Origin: Entamoeba histolytica HM-1:IMSS
Taxonomy: Eukaryota; Evosea; Mastigamoebida; Endamoebidae
Assembly (NCBI RefSeq): GCF_000208925.1
Contig: NW_001915122.1
Span: 1 to 21,188, forward strand
Direction: 5' to 3'
DNA: 21,188 nucleotides
Made by a program: the position numbers and the translations under genes. Below the pieces are notes generated by a model. The model worked only from the letters and a program-made list of their open reading frames with translations. It did no database searches and was not told the origin of the DNA. Positions within the stretch are counted from its first letter, which is position 1; each line of letters starts with the position of its first letter. Positions 9,092 through 19,412 of the stretch are shown piece by piece.

Positions 9092-10044
9092 ATGTTTATA
9101 TTTCTATTAATTATTGTAATTAGTAATGCAACAGAGAGTATTAACAATACAAAAGTAATACACACACACAAATATATTCAAAACAACACAAAAGAATGTT
9201 TAATCTACATAATATACATTTAAAAGGTGAAACTGGTGTAGATGAGAAACTTACAACGGATAAAGGAGCAGAAGAACCAACATCGTCAACACAATCAACA
9301 AAAGAAGCATCATCTAAAGATGAACAGGAAGTACCAAAAGAAACACAAGAAACAAAAGGATCAGATGTTGATTCAACAACAGGAGAAAAACAACCAAAAG
9401 ACATCCCCACAAAAGAATCACAAAAACCAGAAGAAACAACATCAGCAGAAACAACAAAACAACAAACAGAAAGCCAAGAGTCAAGCACACCAAAAGTACC
9501 ACAAGGAGAAAATTCAGAAAAAACAAAACAACAACAAAAAGATCATAACCCATCATCACAAGGAGAAGAAAATCAAAAACAAGACAAAAAACAATCAGAA
9601 ACACAAACACCATCAACTCAAGGAGGAAATCAACAAAAAGAAGAGTCAGAAAAAACACAAGAAAATGGTGATAATAAAAATAATGAAATACCAAAAACAC
9701 AAGACGATGCAAAAGACAAACAAGACGAACAACAAAACGAAAACCAAAAACAACAAGAGTCAAAAGACAAGCAAGAAAAACAAGAAGACAAACAAGAAAA
9801 GAAAGATAATGATTCTCAACAAAAGAATAACAATAATCAACAAACAAACAACAACCCAGAAGATGAAAAAACTCATGAACCAAACAAAAATGAAAATAAA
9901 GAATCAGATACTAAACAATCAAACAACGATGAAAGTGAAACAGATAATAGCACAGATAATGACATAAATAATCAAAAGAATATTGATGGTACATCATGTG
10001 TATTTGTTATTCTTTCTATTCTTATCATATTTTTATTAATTTAA
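9092..10044 (+). CDS. Secreted acidic Gln/Glu/Lys/Ser/Thr-rich surface protein, SREHP-like layout, with a frame break
   Basis: The frame from the ATG at 9092 begins with a clear signal peptide (MFIFLLIIVISNATES) but stops at 9221. The long body is in another frame, open from 9145, with its first ATG at 9196. The body is about 280 residues of hydrophilic Gln, Glu, Lys, Asn, Ser and Thr with diffuse repeats. It ends in SCVFVILSILIIFLLI, a hydrophobic tail at the very C-terminus that suggests a GPI-anchor signal. Signal peptide, low-complexity body and hydrophobic tail match the layout of the Entamoeba serine-rich surface antigen SREHP, but I claim no sequence homology. Removing two bases, for example one unit of the CA repeat at 9160-9170, would join the frames. 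It is either a frameshifted gene, a length-variable gene or a sequencing error. I see no GTTTGT-type intron. It ends with TAA. Confidence 0.65.
9160..9170 (+). repeat. CA dinucleotide tract at the frame break
   Basis: ACACACACACA lies between the signal-peptide frame and the body frame of the surface protein. It falls inside the interval 9145-9221, where both frames are open. One unit fewer puts the two in frame. Such tracts slip easily in replication. Confidence 0.75.
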
Positions 10045-10145
10045 TTGAATGAATTTGGTTATTTTTAAATTTATTAACAATATTCATTATAAATACTACA
10101 TCTTCATCTCATTAACACTTTTATTTTATTTCTATTATAACTCAT

Positions 10146-10181
10146 TGTTATTAGTGTTAAATAATATTCATACTAATAACA
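10146..10181 (+). other. Hairpin downstream of the surface-protein gene
   Basis: TGTTATTAGT (10146-10155) and ACTAATAACA (10172-10181) are perfect inverted repeats with a 16-base loop, about 100 bases after the stop codon. It may be a structure in the 3' end region. A chance match in AT-rich DNA is possible. The rest of 10045-10370 is plain AT-rich spacer. Confidence 0.35.
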
Positions 10182-10379
10182 CATTGATAGGTCATATCAA
10201 ATGATTCATGATTTTCAATATAATCATTATATGTGATTAGTTTAAAATATAAAATAAAACACAAAAATAATTGAAAAAGAAATGAATAAAAGGATAAGAA
10301 AAAAACACCAATAATAAAGAGAATATACACTTCATTTCAAACCAAAACAACAATATTCAAAATAACACAATCAAATATC

Positions 10380-11585
10380 AGATTCATATCACTTGGAGAT
10401 GGAATATTATCAAATAAGAAAGAAATTGAACTTCAAGAAGGAGAAGAAATTAAAGTGAATGAAGAAATAAGAGAATTAATTTGTATTGGAAATGATAAAA
10501 AAGAGAAGATGAAGATACAAATAAGTAGTAAAGAAGAAAATGAGAAATATTCAATTAGAACAAACCAAAATATCATTACAATTGAAGGAGGATATGCATG
10601 TGAATTTGAAGTATTCATTACAATCAAATGTACAACTAAAATTAACGATAAAATAATGATAATTAGTAAAACACTTAATAAAGCACAAGAAGAAACAATC
10701 AAAAGTATTTCTATTGAAGGAGAAACAGAAATATCAACACGACTTGATCCCGATGAAATAAAAGAAGAAAAGAAAATAGGAGAATGAACATTTGGAATTG
10801 TTTATGTTGGAGAATTTAGAGGAAATAAAGTAGCAATTAAGAAAATGAAACAAGTTGAAGAAAATGAAGATAAAAAGAAAGAATTTGAGAAAGAAGTAGC
10901 AATGTTAGATAAATTTCGAAATGAATATATTATTCAATTTTATGGAGCAGTATTTATTCCTAGTAAAATATGTATGGTAACAGAATTTGCAGAATATGGA
11001 TCAATACAAGATATAATGAATAAAAGAAACATCACAGAAATACCAAAGAAAATAAGAATCAAATTTATGATAGATGGAGCAAAAGGAATATCATATCTTC
11101 ATTCAAATGGAATATTACATCGAGATATTAAACCAGATAATTTTCTTGTTGTATCACTTGATGATAACATTGAAGTTAATTGTAAATTAACGGATTTTGG
11201 AAGTGCAAGAAACATCAATATGATGATGACAAATATGACATTCACAAAAGGAATAGGAACACCAAAATACATGGCACCAGAAGTATTAAATCATCAACAT
11301 TACAAAATGCCATCAGATATATATTCATTTTCAATAACAATGTTACAAATCATCACATGGCAAGATCCATTTCCTAAAACATTATATCCACATCCATAGT
11401 CAATAGCAGATACAATCACAATAGGTAAACGAACAAATATAATACAAGAAGTAGAAGAAGATATTAAATAAGTTATTGAAAAGTCATGGGAACAAGAATT
11501 AAACAAAAGATTAATAACAATAAATGAAATTGTAAGAATAATAATAAAAGAAAATCATAATCAACTTAATGTTGTGCAACTTTAA
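10380..11585 (+). pseudogene. Protein kinase (Entamoeba tyrosine-kinase-like family), three in-frame stops
   Basis: One frame runs from about 10290 to the TAA at 11583, with stops at 10785 (TGA), 11397 (TAG) and 11469 (TAA) and no frameshift. The region before the catalytic domain (about 10380-10780) is a beta-rich segment ending in STRLDPDEI, typical of the cytosolic part of Entamoeba receptor-like kinases. The kinase domain has the VAIKK lysine, an alpha-C glutamate, LHRDIKPDN, DFG and APE, all intact. The TGA falls at the second glycine of the glycine-rich loop (IGE-stop-TFG). The TAG falls where related kinases usually have Trp, and the TAA is near the C-terminal helices. No ATG precedes 10455, so the N-terminus is missing or uncertain. 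It is probably a recent pseudogene, since most catalytic residues survive. Confidence 0.85.
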
Positions 11586-12242
11586 ATATATTCAAAAATA
11601 ATAAATAAATATTAGAAGTGAATGAACAAAAGATTAGAACAAATAAAAGAAATAATAAAAAGATGAATATAATGATATTTATTCAAACATAAATGGAATG
11701 AATATCCTTATAATAAGGAAATAATCAATAAATAATGTTTTAGATTACAAATACTTTAATTATTGATTATCAATTTCAATGCACAACATTAAAATTAATA
11801 ATAAATGTTCCAATGAAAGAATAAAAGATCAAAGTGTTTATCATCAATACAACTAACTCACAACCAAAACAATCGTTTGTATAAACTATGATGTTAAACA
11901 CTCATTCTTTCAATACATATTCAAAGAATAACCAAAACTATTCAAATAGAAAAAGAAAATAAAAAAAGAATAATAAAAACAAGAAAGAAATATAACTACA
12001 TCATCAGAATAAATGAACAAAAACAAAGATTGAACTAACCAAAGAAGAAATAAGAAATGATAATGAACATAGATAAAGAAAATCGATGATATAACAATAT
12101 GTAAATCAAATAAAAAGATAGAACAAATATACTATGGAAGCAACAAAGAAATACACACACAAAAAAAAAGAAAAGATGTTGTAAAGAAATCAAAAAGAAT
12201 ATAATAAAACCAAAAAATAATACACTAAAGAAACAATAAATT
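11586..12242. other. Intergenic spacer between convergent genes
   Basis: These 650 bases of A-rich sequence lie between the 3' ends of the kinase pseudogene and the minus-strand MSH2-like gene. I see no gene. TAATGTTGTGCA near 11568 has its reverse complement near 11780, too far apart to call a structure. Confidence 0.65.
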
Positions 12243-14135
12243 TTATTTTAGTGAAATAAGTTCAAGTTGTTTTAAAAAAGGATTTGAAAGAAGGAGTTGA
12301 TGATATTTATTTTGAAGAGAAATGAGTTGATCAGAAGGAGTAGATTTATAGTCATGAATAAACTGAGAAATAATTGACTTTCCATTAAGAATATCTTCAG
12401 AAGTAATTTGAGGAATTTCATCATCTAAAAGAGGGATTTTATTTGTGAATAATTCAATTTTCCTTTTAGAATCAGGTTGGTCTAAATCAAGTTCTTTTGC
12501 TTTTCTTTTTGCAGACTCAACAACTTCATGAGGAAAATCAGCCCATTCAGCAACATAAATTGCTAAACTTTGATCAGTACTTCCATTATTAATTTTATAT
12601 TTTAATACAAGTTGTTTATCAATAATATCAGCTTCAACATGTTTATTTATAACACCAGTTACTCTTTTTTCTAATCCTGTAATTTCATGAAAATGAGTTG
12701 CAAAAACACAATAACATCCAATGTCAATAGCCAAATATTCTGAAATTGCCCAAGCAATTCCAAATCCATCATATGTTGATGTTCCTCTACCTAATTCATC
12801 TATTAAAACTAATGAATTTTTTGTTGATTTTTTAATAATTTCTGATGTATCTTTCATTTCCGACATAAACGTACTCATTCCTTCAACAATATTATCACCT
12901 GCTCCTATTCTACACATTATTTTATCACAAATAGAAATATGTGCTTCTGAACATGGAACAAACATTCCAATTTGTGCCATAATAACACATAATCCAATCA
13001 TTCTTAAATATGTTGATTTTCCTCCCATATTTGGTCCTGTAATAATTTGAAATCTTGTTTCTTTTCTATCAATATCAATATCATTTTCAATAAATGAATT
13101 AATACTATTATTCTCAATTAATGGATGTCTTGCTTTTATAATTTTAATTATTCCTTTTTCACTTTCATATATTGTTGGTTTACTATATCCTTGATTATTA
13201 TCAATAGAAACAGTTGCAAATGATTGAATACAATCAATATATCCAATCATATTTTCTAATTCTTGAAACTTTTCTTTATATCCTTCTACTACTTTATTTA
13301 TTTCTTCAATAAACTTTTTATTAATTTCTTCTTCTTTTAATTTAAGTTTATCTCTTTTAACATTAAGTGTTTGCATTTCTTTAAATGTAAATTTACATTC
13401 TCCTTTAAGTGTTTGAATAATAGTATATTTTTTATTCTTTTTAACTTCTTTTTCATTACTTTTAGATACTCTTAATATTAAATTATTGTTATGTTCAACA
13501 ATTTTAATTTTATCTGTCTTAATATTAAGGTCATTTGCTGCTTGTTCTAAACACTTTTCAAAAAGTTCTTCTACTTTTTTATGACTTTCTCTTATTTTTT
13601 GAAGCCCTTCATCAAAATCTTCTCTTATTTTAAATACGTGATTTTGTGTCTCTTCAATATCAATAAGCGTTACTACCATTTCTTCAAATTTTTCCATTTC
13701 TTCAGTTATTTTTTCTAATGGTTCTATTATTTCTTTTTCTATACTTTTATTATTCATTTCTTTTAATTCTTCTTTAATATTTTTACTAATTCTTACTGCT
13801 TCATATAATTTAACAATACTTTCTAAATCACTTTTATTTATCCCTTTTATTAATTTCTCTAAGTCTGGTATTATTGCTAATTCTTCATTTTTGATTTTTA
13901 GTCGAATCCCTGAATTGTCATAAAACCCTTCGACTAATTCTAATCGTTTATTTATCTTGTCTTTGTCTATCAACGGTTGTTTAATCCATTCTTTTATCAT
14001 CTTTTCTCCTATCTTTGTATGTGTTCTATTTAAATGTTTAAATAATGTCATTTCTTTTTTATCTCCAAATAAATGAAGTCCTTCAATAGCATCTTCTTCG
14101 ATTATCATTGCATTGTCCGTTGTAACTTCCTCCAT
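12243..14135 (-). CDS. MSH2: MSH2-like DNA mismatch-repair ATPase, lacking the N-terminal domains
   Basis: This is a MutS-family ATPase, which acts as a dimer in nuclear mismatch recognition. It has 630 residues against about 930 for typical MSH2. It begins directly in the MutS core: ALxLF-like GLHLFGDKK at 19-27, then WIKQPL at 50-55. The lever and clamp helices follow (about 80-330), and then the ATPase with Walker A GPNMGGKST (367-375), the STFMSEM signature (421-427), Walker B LVLIDELGRG (442-451) and FATHFHE (478-484). DQSLAIYVAE (521-530) resembles the MSH2-type DQSFGIHVAE, which favours MSH2 over MSH6. The mismatch-binding and connector domains are absent, and nothing upstream encodes them. 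The first ATG in frame is used. A 5-codon upstream frame (14168-14182) precedes it, and LINE-B ends about 130 bases upstream. It ends with TAA and contains no internal stops. Calling it MSH2 and not another MutS homologue is likely but not certain. Confidence 0.9.
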   Translation of the reverse strand: MEEVTTDNAMIIEEDAIEGLHLFGDKKEMTLFKHLNRTHTKIGEKMIKEWIKQPLIDKDKINKRLELVEGFYDNSGIRLKIKNEELAIIPDLEKLIKGINKSDLESIVKLYEAVRISKNIKEELKEMNNKSIEKEIIEPLEKITEEMEKFEEMVVTLIDIEETQNHVFKIREDFDEGLQKIRESHKKVEELFEKCLEQAANDLNIKTDKIKIVEHNNNLILRVSKSNEKEVKKNKKYTIIQTLKGECKFTFKEMQTLNVKRDKLKLKEEEINKKFIEEINKVVEGYKEKFQELENMIGYIDCIQSFATVSIDNNQGYSKPTIYESEKGIIKIIKARHPLIENNSINSFIENDIDIDRKETRFQIITGPNMGGKSTYLRMIGLCVIMAQIGMFVPCSEAHISICDKIMCRIGAGDNIVEGMSTFMSEMKDTSEIIKKSTKNSLVLIDELGRGTSTYDGFGIAWAISEYLAIDIGCYCVFATHFHEITGLEKRVTGVINKHVEADIIDKQLVLKYKINNGSTDQSLAIYVAEWADFPHEVVESAKRKAKELDLDQPDSKRKIELFTNKIPLLDDEIPQITSEDILNGKSIISQFIHDYKSTPSDQLISLQNKYHQLLLSNPFLKQLELISLK

Positions 14136-14264
14136 TCTTTATTTTTTCTTTTCTTTTTTTTTTTGTTTTAGGTTTTTTTCATTGTAAAATTTATCTCAAA
14201 TTTTATTGATTTGTTGCTGACAATGTTTTTGTTTGTTGTAAATGATAAAATAACAAGTAATTAA
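14136..14264 (-). promoter_or_regulatory. Short upstream region of the MSH2-like gene, next to the LINE-B 3' end
   Basis: Only about 130 bases separate the MSH2-like ATG from the last LINE-B codon, so the promoter is either this short stretch or has been replaced. It holds an A-rich leader and a tiny upstream frame, ATG AAA AAA ACC TAA, at 14182-14168. I see no clear TATA-like element. Confidence 0.4.
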
Positions 14265-17221
14265 CTAAGTATTAATAGAATTAGCTTCTATTGTTAATGG
14301 CTCAGGGGAGACTAATCCCGTCCCTTCGTCTTCTTCTTCTAGTAGCTCTACGGAGTATGTTTGATTGTGATCTCCGCAGTATTCCATGACATCCATCATG
14401 TTTTTTATTACAAGGTTTTTAATTTCTTTCTCGATGTCGATCTCAATTTTTAATTCTTTAATTAATTTATTACTTTCTTTATTCATTAATCCATTGATTG
14501 AAATTACTACTGGAATTATTTTGACATCTTTTATTTTTTTCTATTTTCATTAGCATATTCTTTAATTCCTTGTACTTATTTCTTTTCTTCCAATATTCTC
14601 CATTAATATTGTGATCAGCCACAATAGTCATATCAAATAATACACCAGTTTGATTCTTTTTATTTAATACATATATATCTGTTATTTTGTGGTATTGTCC
14701 ATCACTTTTAGGCATTATTTGTTTGTTCATATCATTGTGATGTCTTTATATTTGAACACTGTTTCATATGGAGGTTTTTTATATTGTTTATTTCATGTAT
14801 ATTTTCTTATTAATCCCTCCCATATTATAATGCCATTATTGTCATGTTTTTCTATTTGTGATTTTTTATGACCAATACAAGATAGTAGAATGTGTTCTAC
14901 TGTTGCTATCTTGTCTTTACAAAGTGTTGAGTATTTCAGTCTTTCATTTTTCATTATTTTTGCTTTCTTATACCCACAAAATATTGCACCATCATTCATT
15001 TTAGTTAATTGAAGAAATGCATTCTTTTTAATATTGATGGACTTCCATGCTTTCACTGTAGTAGTTTTATCTATTCCTTTTGACTCGAACCATCTTCTAA
15101 AATATCCACTAATTTGATGACACTTCCATTTTTTGATGTATTTATCAATAATTTTTTTATTTCTACTACTACTTCTTTTTCTTTTTTCTTTTCAATAAAT
15201 TCATTTATTATTTCTTCTATTTTTGTTTCATTTATTTTATGAATTATTGTTTTTTAATTCTATTCCATATTCATTTCTTGAAATACCATCTATCTAATAT
15301 GTTATTTCCTATCTCACTTTCTCTGGTACAGTAGTACATTACTGTTCTTACTATTTCAATAACATATTCGTCCCTTATATTTATTAATCCTTCACCCATT
15401 TCTTCTATAATGACATATAACCTATCTTTGGAGTTTCCGGCACCAATGTATTTTGCCTTTCTTAAGTATTTTCTTATCTCCAAATCAATTTTATCTAGGT
15501 CAGTGATTTTCCAATTTACAACTGATGCTGAATATCTGAAGATAGGGATTACTTCAGTGTTTATTCTAGTAATATATCTTCTATTACTACTTTCATCACT
15601 GTTTATTTCTTCCATCTTCTTCATCATTTTTTCTTTGATGGTTTTACAATTGAAGATATTATCAATTTCGTCGGACTGCCATATTCCTAAGTATTTATAC
15701 AAGTCATCACCTTCAATGACTGGGATGTTTTGCATTCCATTTGGTATTTCCTTAATGTTTTTTTAATACCAATCCTGACTTTTTCTCATTCATTTCCATC
15801 CCTATGTAACTTATTATTTCTTTAATTTCATTGTGGATTATTCCCATTTCTTCATTACTTTCTGTCATTATTCTCAAATTATCCATATATAATGTGTGAT
15901 TTGTTTTTGGGAATTTCTCTTCGATGATTTGAGAAATTATAATAATCTTCATGATGAATAGTAGATTTGATAAGTAATCACATTGTAAAATTCTTCTATT
16001 TAATTTAATACTACCTAGGTATTCATTATATTTATAGCCGATGAATATCTTCCATCTAGTCATCATACTTTCAATTATGTCAATGATGACACACTCATAA
16101 TTAAAATATTTTAATGATTCAATTACCCATTCGTGGTTTACTGTGTCATATGATTTTTTAATGTCATAATATGACTCATCATATTTTGGGTATTTCTCTT
16201 CTTTCTGCTGCTTCATCATATAACTATTAATTATTCCTTCTTTAGCAACTAAAGATTGTAGCTTACATCCCAGTTGATTTTTACTAATTTTAAATGATTC
16301 ACTATTCATGTTAATTCTTCTGTGAATCTTTTCTTTTAATATGGAGGTAAATACTTTCATAATTACATTTATACAACTGATATGACGATAATTAGTGACA
16401 TCGTTCCTATCACTTTGTGGATTAATAAAGTTCTTCCACTTACCATGTCTAATGGGATGTTTTCAGGGAAGTTCAACCATTCATTGAAAATATTAAGAAT
16501 GATTTCTCTTGATGATGACATTCTTTTCAAATAATACCCATATATAGTGTCTATTCCTGGTGCTTTCCAGTTACTTATTCTCTTTAAACTTAAATAATTC
16601 ATTTATTGTTATAATGACACTATCATAATTTCTATATCTTTCATTCCACGAGGTGATTTGTTTTATTTTCCAATTTTCTTTATTTAATTTCACCTGTGTT
16701 TCATATAACGATTTCCAATATTCTAAAGTAATATCGTTATTTGGGTATATTTCATTTTTTGGGTCTTTCTTCCTTATTCTAATTTTCTTGTTAGAATCAA
16801 ACATGATTTTATTTGTATTGATTCTGACTATTTCATCTTTATTAAATTTAATTCTTTCTTTTATCATTGTCATCATATATTTCAGGTACTTTATTCTTTC
16901 TAGTGCTTTAACTTTTATTCCTTCTTCATCATTTTCTTTTAATTTCATGATGTATTTTATTCTGTACCATTTCCTTCCCTTGACCAAATCTTCTAGTCTA
17001 TTTATTTTCTTTAGGATTTCTTTTATTTCATCAAATTTATCTCTTATTATTTTATTTTGGAGATAGAGGTGCATAACCATTGAAATCCTCTTCATATCAT
17101 CTTGCAGTTCCTGCATTCTGCTTCATGACAATATCCATCTATTATTAATTTCCATTATTAATCGGTCAGCTTCTTTTCTTTTCCAGTAGTAATTAATGTT
17201 TGCACATTTTTCTACTTTCAT
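14265..17221 (-). pseudogene. LINE-B ORF2, reverse transcriptase plus endonuclease (decayed)
   Basis: The first in-frame ATG is at 17221; the frame meets a TGA at 17125-17123, then is open to 16571. Reverse-transcriptase motifs follow: NWKAPGIDTIYG near 16560, NQLGC near 16275, YYDIKKSYDT near 16160 (motif A) and YMDN at 15889-15878, where YxDD is expected. The second catalytic aspartate is therefore Asn. The later part aligns with LINE-A (RLYVIIEEMGEGLI against RLYVKINELGLGLM). A Cys/His segment precedes HILLSC near 14885. The endonuclease region has KSDGQYHK, then GVLFDMTIV, then IIPVVISINGLMNKES in a shifted frame, close to LINE-A. In-frame TGAs lie at 17123, 15271 and 14793. Frameshifts lie near 16590, 16420, 15760, 15230, 14740 and 14490. 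Confidence 0.83.
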
Positions 17222-17315
17222 TTCTTTTATTTTATTGATGAGAGTGTTAATGTATTCTTCATCAATTTCTGTAGAGTTATTCTTTAATATGATGTTTTTA
17301 TTATTGAATTACACT

Positions 17316-19022
17316 CTACTCTTCTATTATATCATTTACTTTCATTTTAATGTACCGTTTAGTATTTTCTTTTATTTTACGTGACACTTTAATATATTTA
17401 ATATATTCATTTTCATTATTGACATTAATGTTTATCACTTTTATTATACTTTCAATTTGTTCCCATCTTAATTTCTTATATAATTTCTTATTTAACCAAT
17501 TAATTGCAAAACAATACAACACTTCAATTAAAATTCTATTTCTTTCTTTTGTTGTATTTCTTGTCTGATTATCATCTCTTGTTTTTTTTTGATAATCAGT
17601 GCTTTCCTCTTCGATTTCCACTATTGTCTTTTTCATAGGAGTAGTTTCGTTCATCTCCATCGTTCCTGATGATGCTTTCCTCAGTACTGGTTGTGTATTT
17701 ATTACAAGTGTCATCGTTTTCTTCTTCTCTAGTTCCTTCTGTGAGATAAAATTTTCAATATCATCTTGTTGTTTTGATATTATTTGTTTTTGTGTCTCAT
17801 TTTCTTTTTGTGTGTTGTCTAATTCTTCTCTTGTTATTTCTGCAATTTCTTGACTTATTATTGCTGCTTGTTGAATTTCAGAGATTTGTTTTTCTTTATC
17901 TCTTATTTTACTTTTCAGCTCCTCAACTTTCTTCTCTAGTACTTCTGCTTGTTCCTCTAACACACTATTCTTCTTCTCCAGTATTTCTCCTTTTTTCTTC
18001 AGCTCTTCTGTTTTCTCCTTTTGTTCATCCTTTTCCTTCTGTAACTTCCCTTTAGTGGATTTTATACTTCGAATGGTTTCTTCTTTGTTATTCATTTCCA
18101 TGATTTTCCTTCCTTCTATCTCATTTATTTCACTGTGTAATTTTATATTTTCTTCTGTTTGTTTTTCATTTTCTTTTTTCATTTCATTATAATTCGTTTG
18201 CACCTTCTTAATTTCTCTTTTCAAATTTTCTATCTCTTTCTCAAATTCTTTTTTGACTATTTCTTTTGCTTTTTCTATCATTTCTTCTGAGATGGCTTGT
18301 TCTTCTTCCTTTCTTTTTGCTTGATATCATTTATTTTCTTCTTCTAATTTTTTAATCTGTTTTTGAAGTATTTTAATTTCTTCTTTTTCTTTATAATTTT
18401 CCTCTTCATTCTTTGTTTCTTCTTTGTTTTCTTCTTGTGTTTTTCTTTCTTTTTCTGTTTCATTTATTATTTTAGCCATTTTACATCTTTTTTTGTAATT
18501 CTTTGATTGGATTTCTGCTTTTGATTTCTGTTTCAATTGCTTGGATATCTTCTTCCCATCCTTTTGTTCTTTCCTTAAATTTCTTCTTTATTTTTCAATT
18601 CTCTTTTTCTTTCTAATTGCATATACTTCTTGAAGAATATCATACCATCTTTTCATTTTACCTTCATACTTTTTGAGTATTTCTGAATATTCTCCTTTTT
18701 CCCATTTACTTGTTATTCCTTTTATTCTTTCATGTATCTCTTGTATTGTTAACTATCTATGTCTATTGTTTGTATATTCATTATTATTATTGTACTTATC
18801 CTGTTTCTTATTCGTTCTTCTTTGTCTTTGTTGTTTTTTAAACCCTTTTCTCTTGGTATTTCTTTTATTATAATCGTAATATCTTTTATTGTAATTGTAA
18901 TATCTCTTATTGTTATTATTGGCATTTAACCTTGTATTTCTATGTCTTGTTTGCTTTTCTTTACAAGACGTCAAGGCATTACTCCATAACAATGGCAATA
19001 AAATTTGTTGTATTTCCTGCAT
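17316..19022 (-). pseudogene. LINE-B ORF1, coiled-coil protein (decayed)
   Basis: The frame starts at 19022 with a short hydrophobic leader, then a basic Asn/Tyr/Arg-rich segment with two KRYYxYN repeats (18753-18950). A TAG interrupts at 18755-18753. A Lys-rich segment with shifted frames follows (18500-18750). From 18536 a long coiled coil runs in one frame to 17316, broken only by a TGA at 18329-18327. The final 75 residues (about 17550-17316), beginning ERNRILIEVLYCFAI, align with the C-terminus of LINE-A ORF1. The layout is basic N-terminus, coiled coil, conserved C-terminal domain, which fits an RNA-binding multimer such as other LINE ORF1 proteins. Confidence 0.78.
18861..18915 (-). 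repeat. 21-bp coding tandem repeat in LINE-B ORF1
   Basis: Units at 18861-18881 and 18882-18902 differ at two positions and are followed by a degenerate partial third. On the minus strand they encode repeated KRYYxYN heptads in the basic N-terminal region. Confidence 0.7.
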
Positions 19023-19397
19023 TGGAAAAGGATCTCAAAAAGAAATAAAAAGAATAAATGAAAATAAAATTGATAAATAATAGAAGAAAGAAATAGAAAC
19101 AACAACGAAAAACAAATAATATAAAAAGAATAAAAATATATAAAAGAATAAAAATAAAGTAGAAGAAGAATATAAAAATAATAAAACACAAAGATGTAAT
19201 AAAATATGAAAAGAAAAGAATGAAAATGGTGTATTTTTAATGTAAAAATTAGAAATATTCAATAAAAGTGTCTAATTTAATGATGTAAAATAATTAATAT
19301 TATTTTATTGTTGAAAAATATTGTATTATTTTTTATGTTTATTATTTATATGTATAATTTAAACATGATGTTTATTATATATTCAATCATAAGTGTT

Positions 19398-19412
19398 ATG
19401 TTATTATAACAT
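19398..19412. other. Small hairpin in repeat copy B
   Basis: ATGTTAT and ATAACAT are separated by one base. They are the counterpart of 196-213 in copy A, with identical arms and a loop three bases shorter. Confidence 0.4.

Larger units (their letters stand above)
14265..19022 (-). mobile_element. LINE-B: decayed EhLINE-type retrotransposon of a second family
   Basis: The element is about 4.76 kb on the minus strand, the same layout and size as LINE-A, but its proteins match LINE-A only weakly, so it is a different LINE family. The 5' end is near the ORF1 ATG at 19022, perhaps up to 19045. The 3' end is near the ORF2 stop at 14265, possibly a few tens of bases further. I could not find a convincing target-site duplication, so the ends are approximate. 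GCATT, which I recall as the preferred nick motif of the EhLINE1 endonuclease, occurs at 19019-19023 on the plus strand. The element lies between repeat copy B and the MSH2-like gene. Frameshifts and in-frame stops make it inactive. Confidence 0.88.

Noticed and set aside
9314..9883. Minus-strand 189-codon frame opposite the surface-protein gene
   Set aside because: It is the complement of the CAA/GAA/ACA-rich coding strand; the plus-strand gene explains it.
14136..14180. GTTTTAG-type sequence upstream of the MSH2-like gene as a splice site
   Set aside because: It is on the plus strand, opposite to the gene, and no upstream exon with MutS N-terminal features exists before LINE-B.
14185..19050. 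Possible target-site duplication for LINE-B: TTTGAGAT (minus strand) near both 14195 and 19035
   Set aside because: It is only 8 bases of AT-rich sequence, and the 3' position would lie about 70 bases beyond the ORF2 stop; no longer match supports it.
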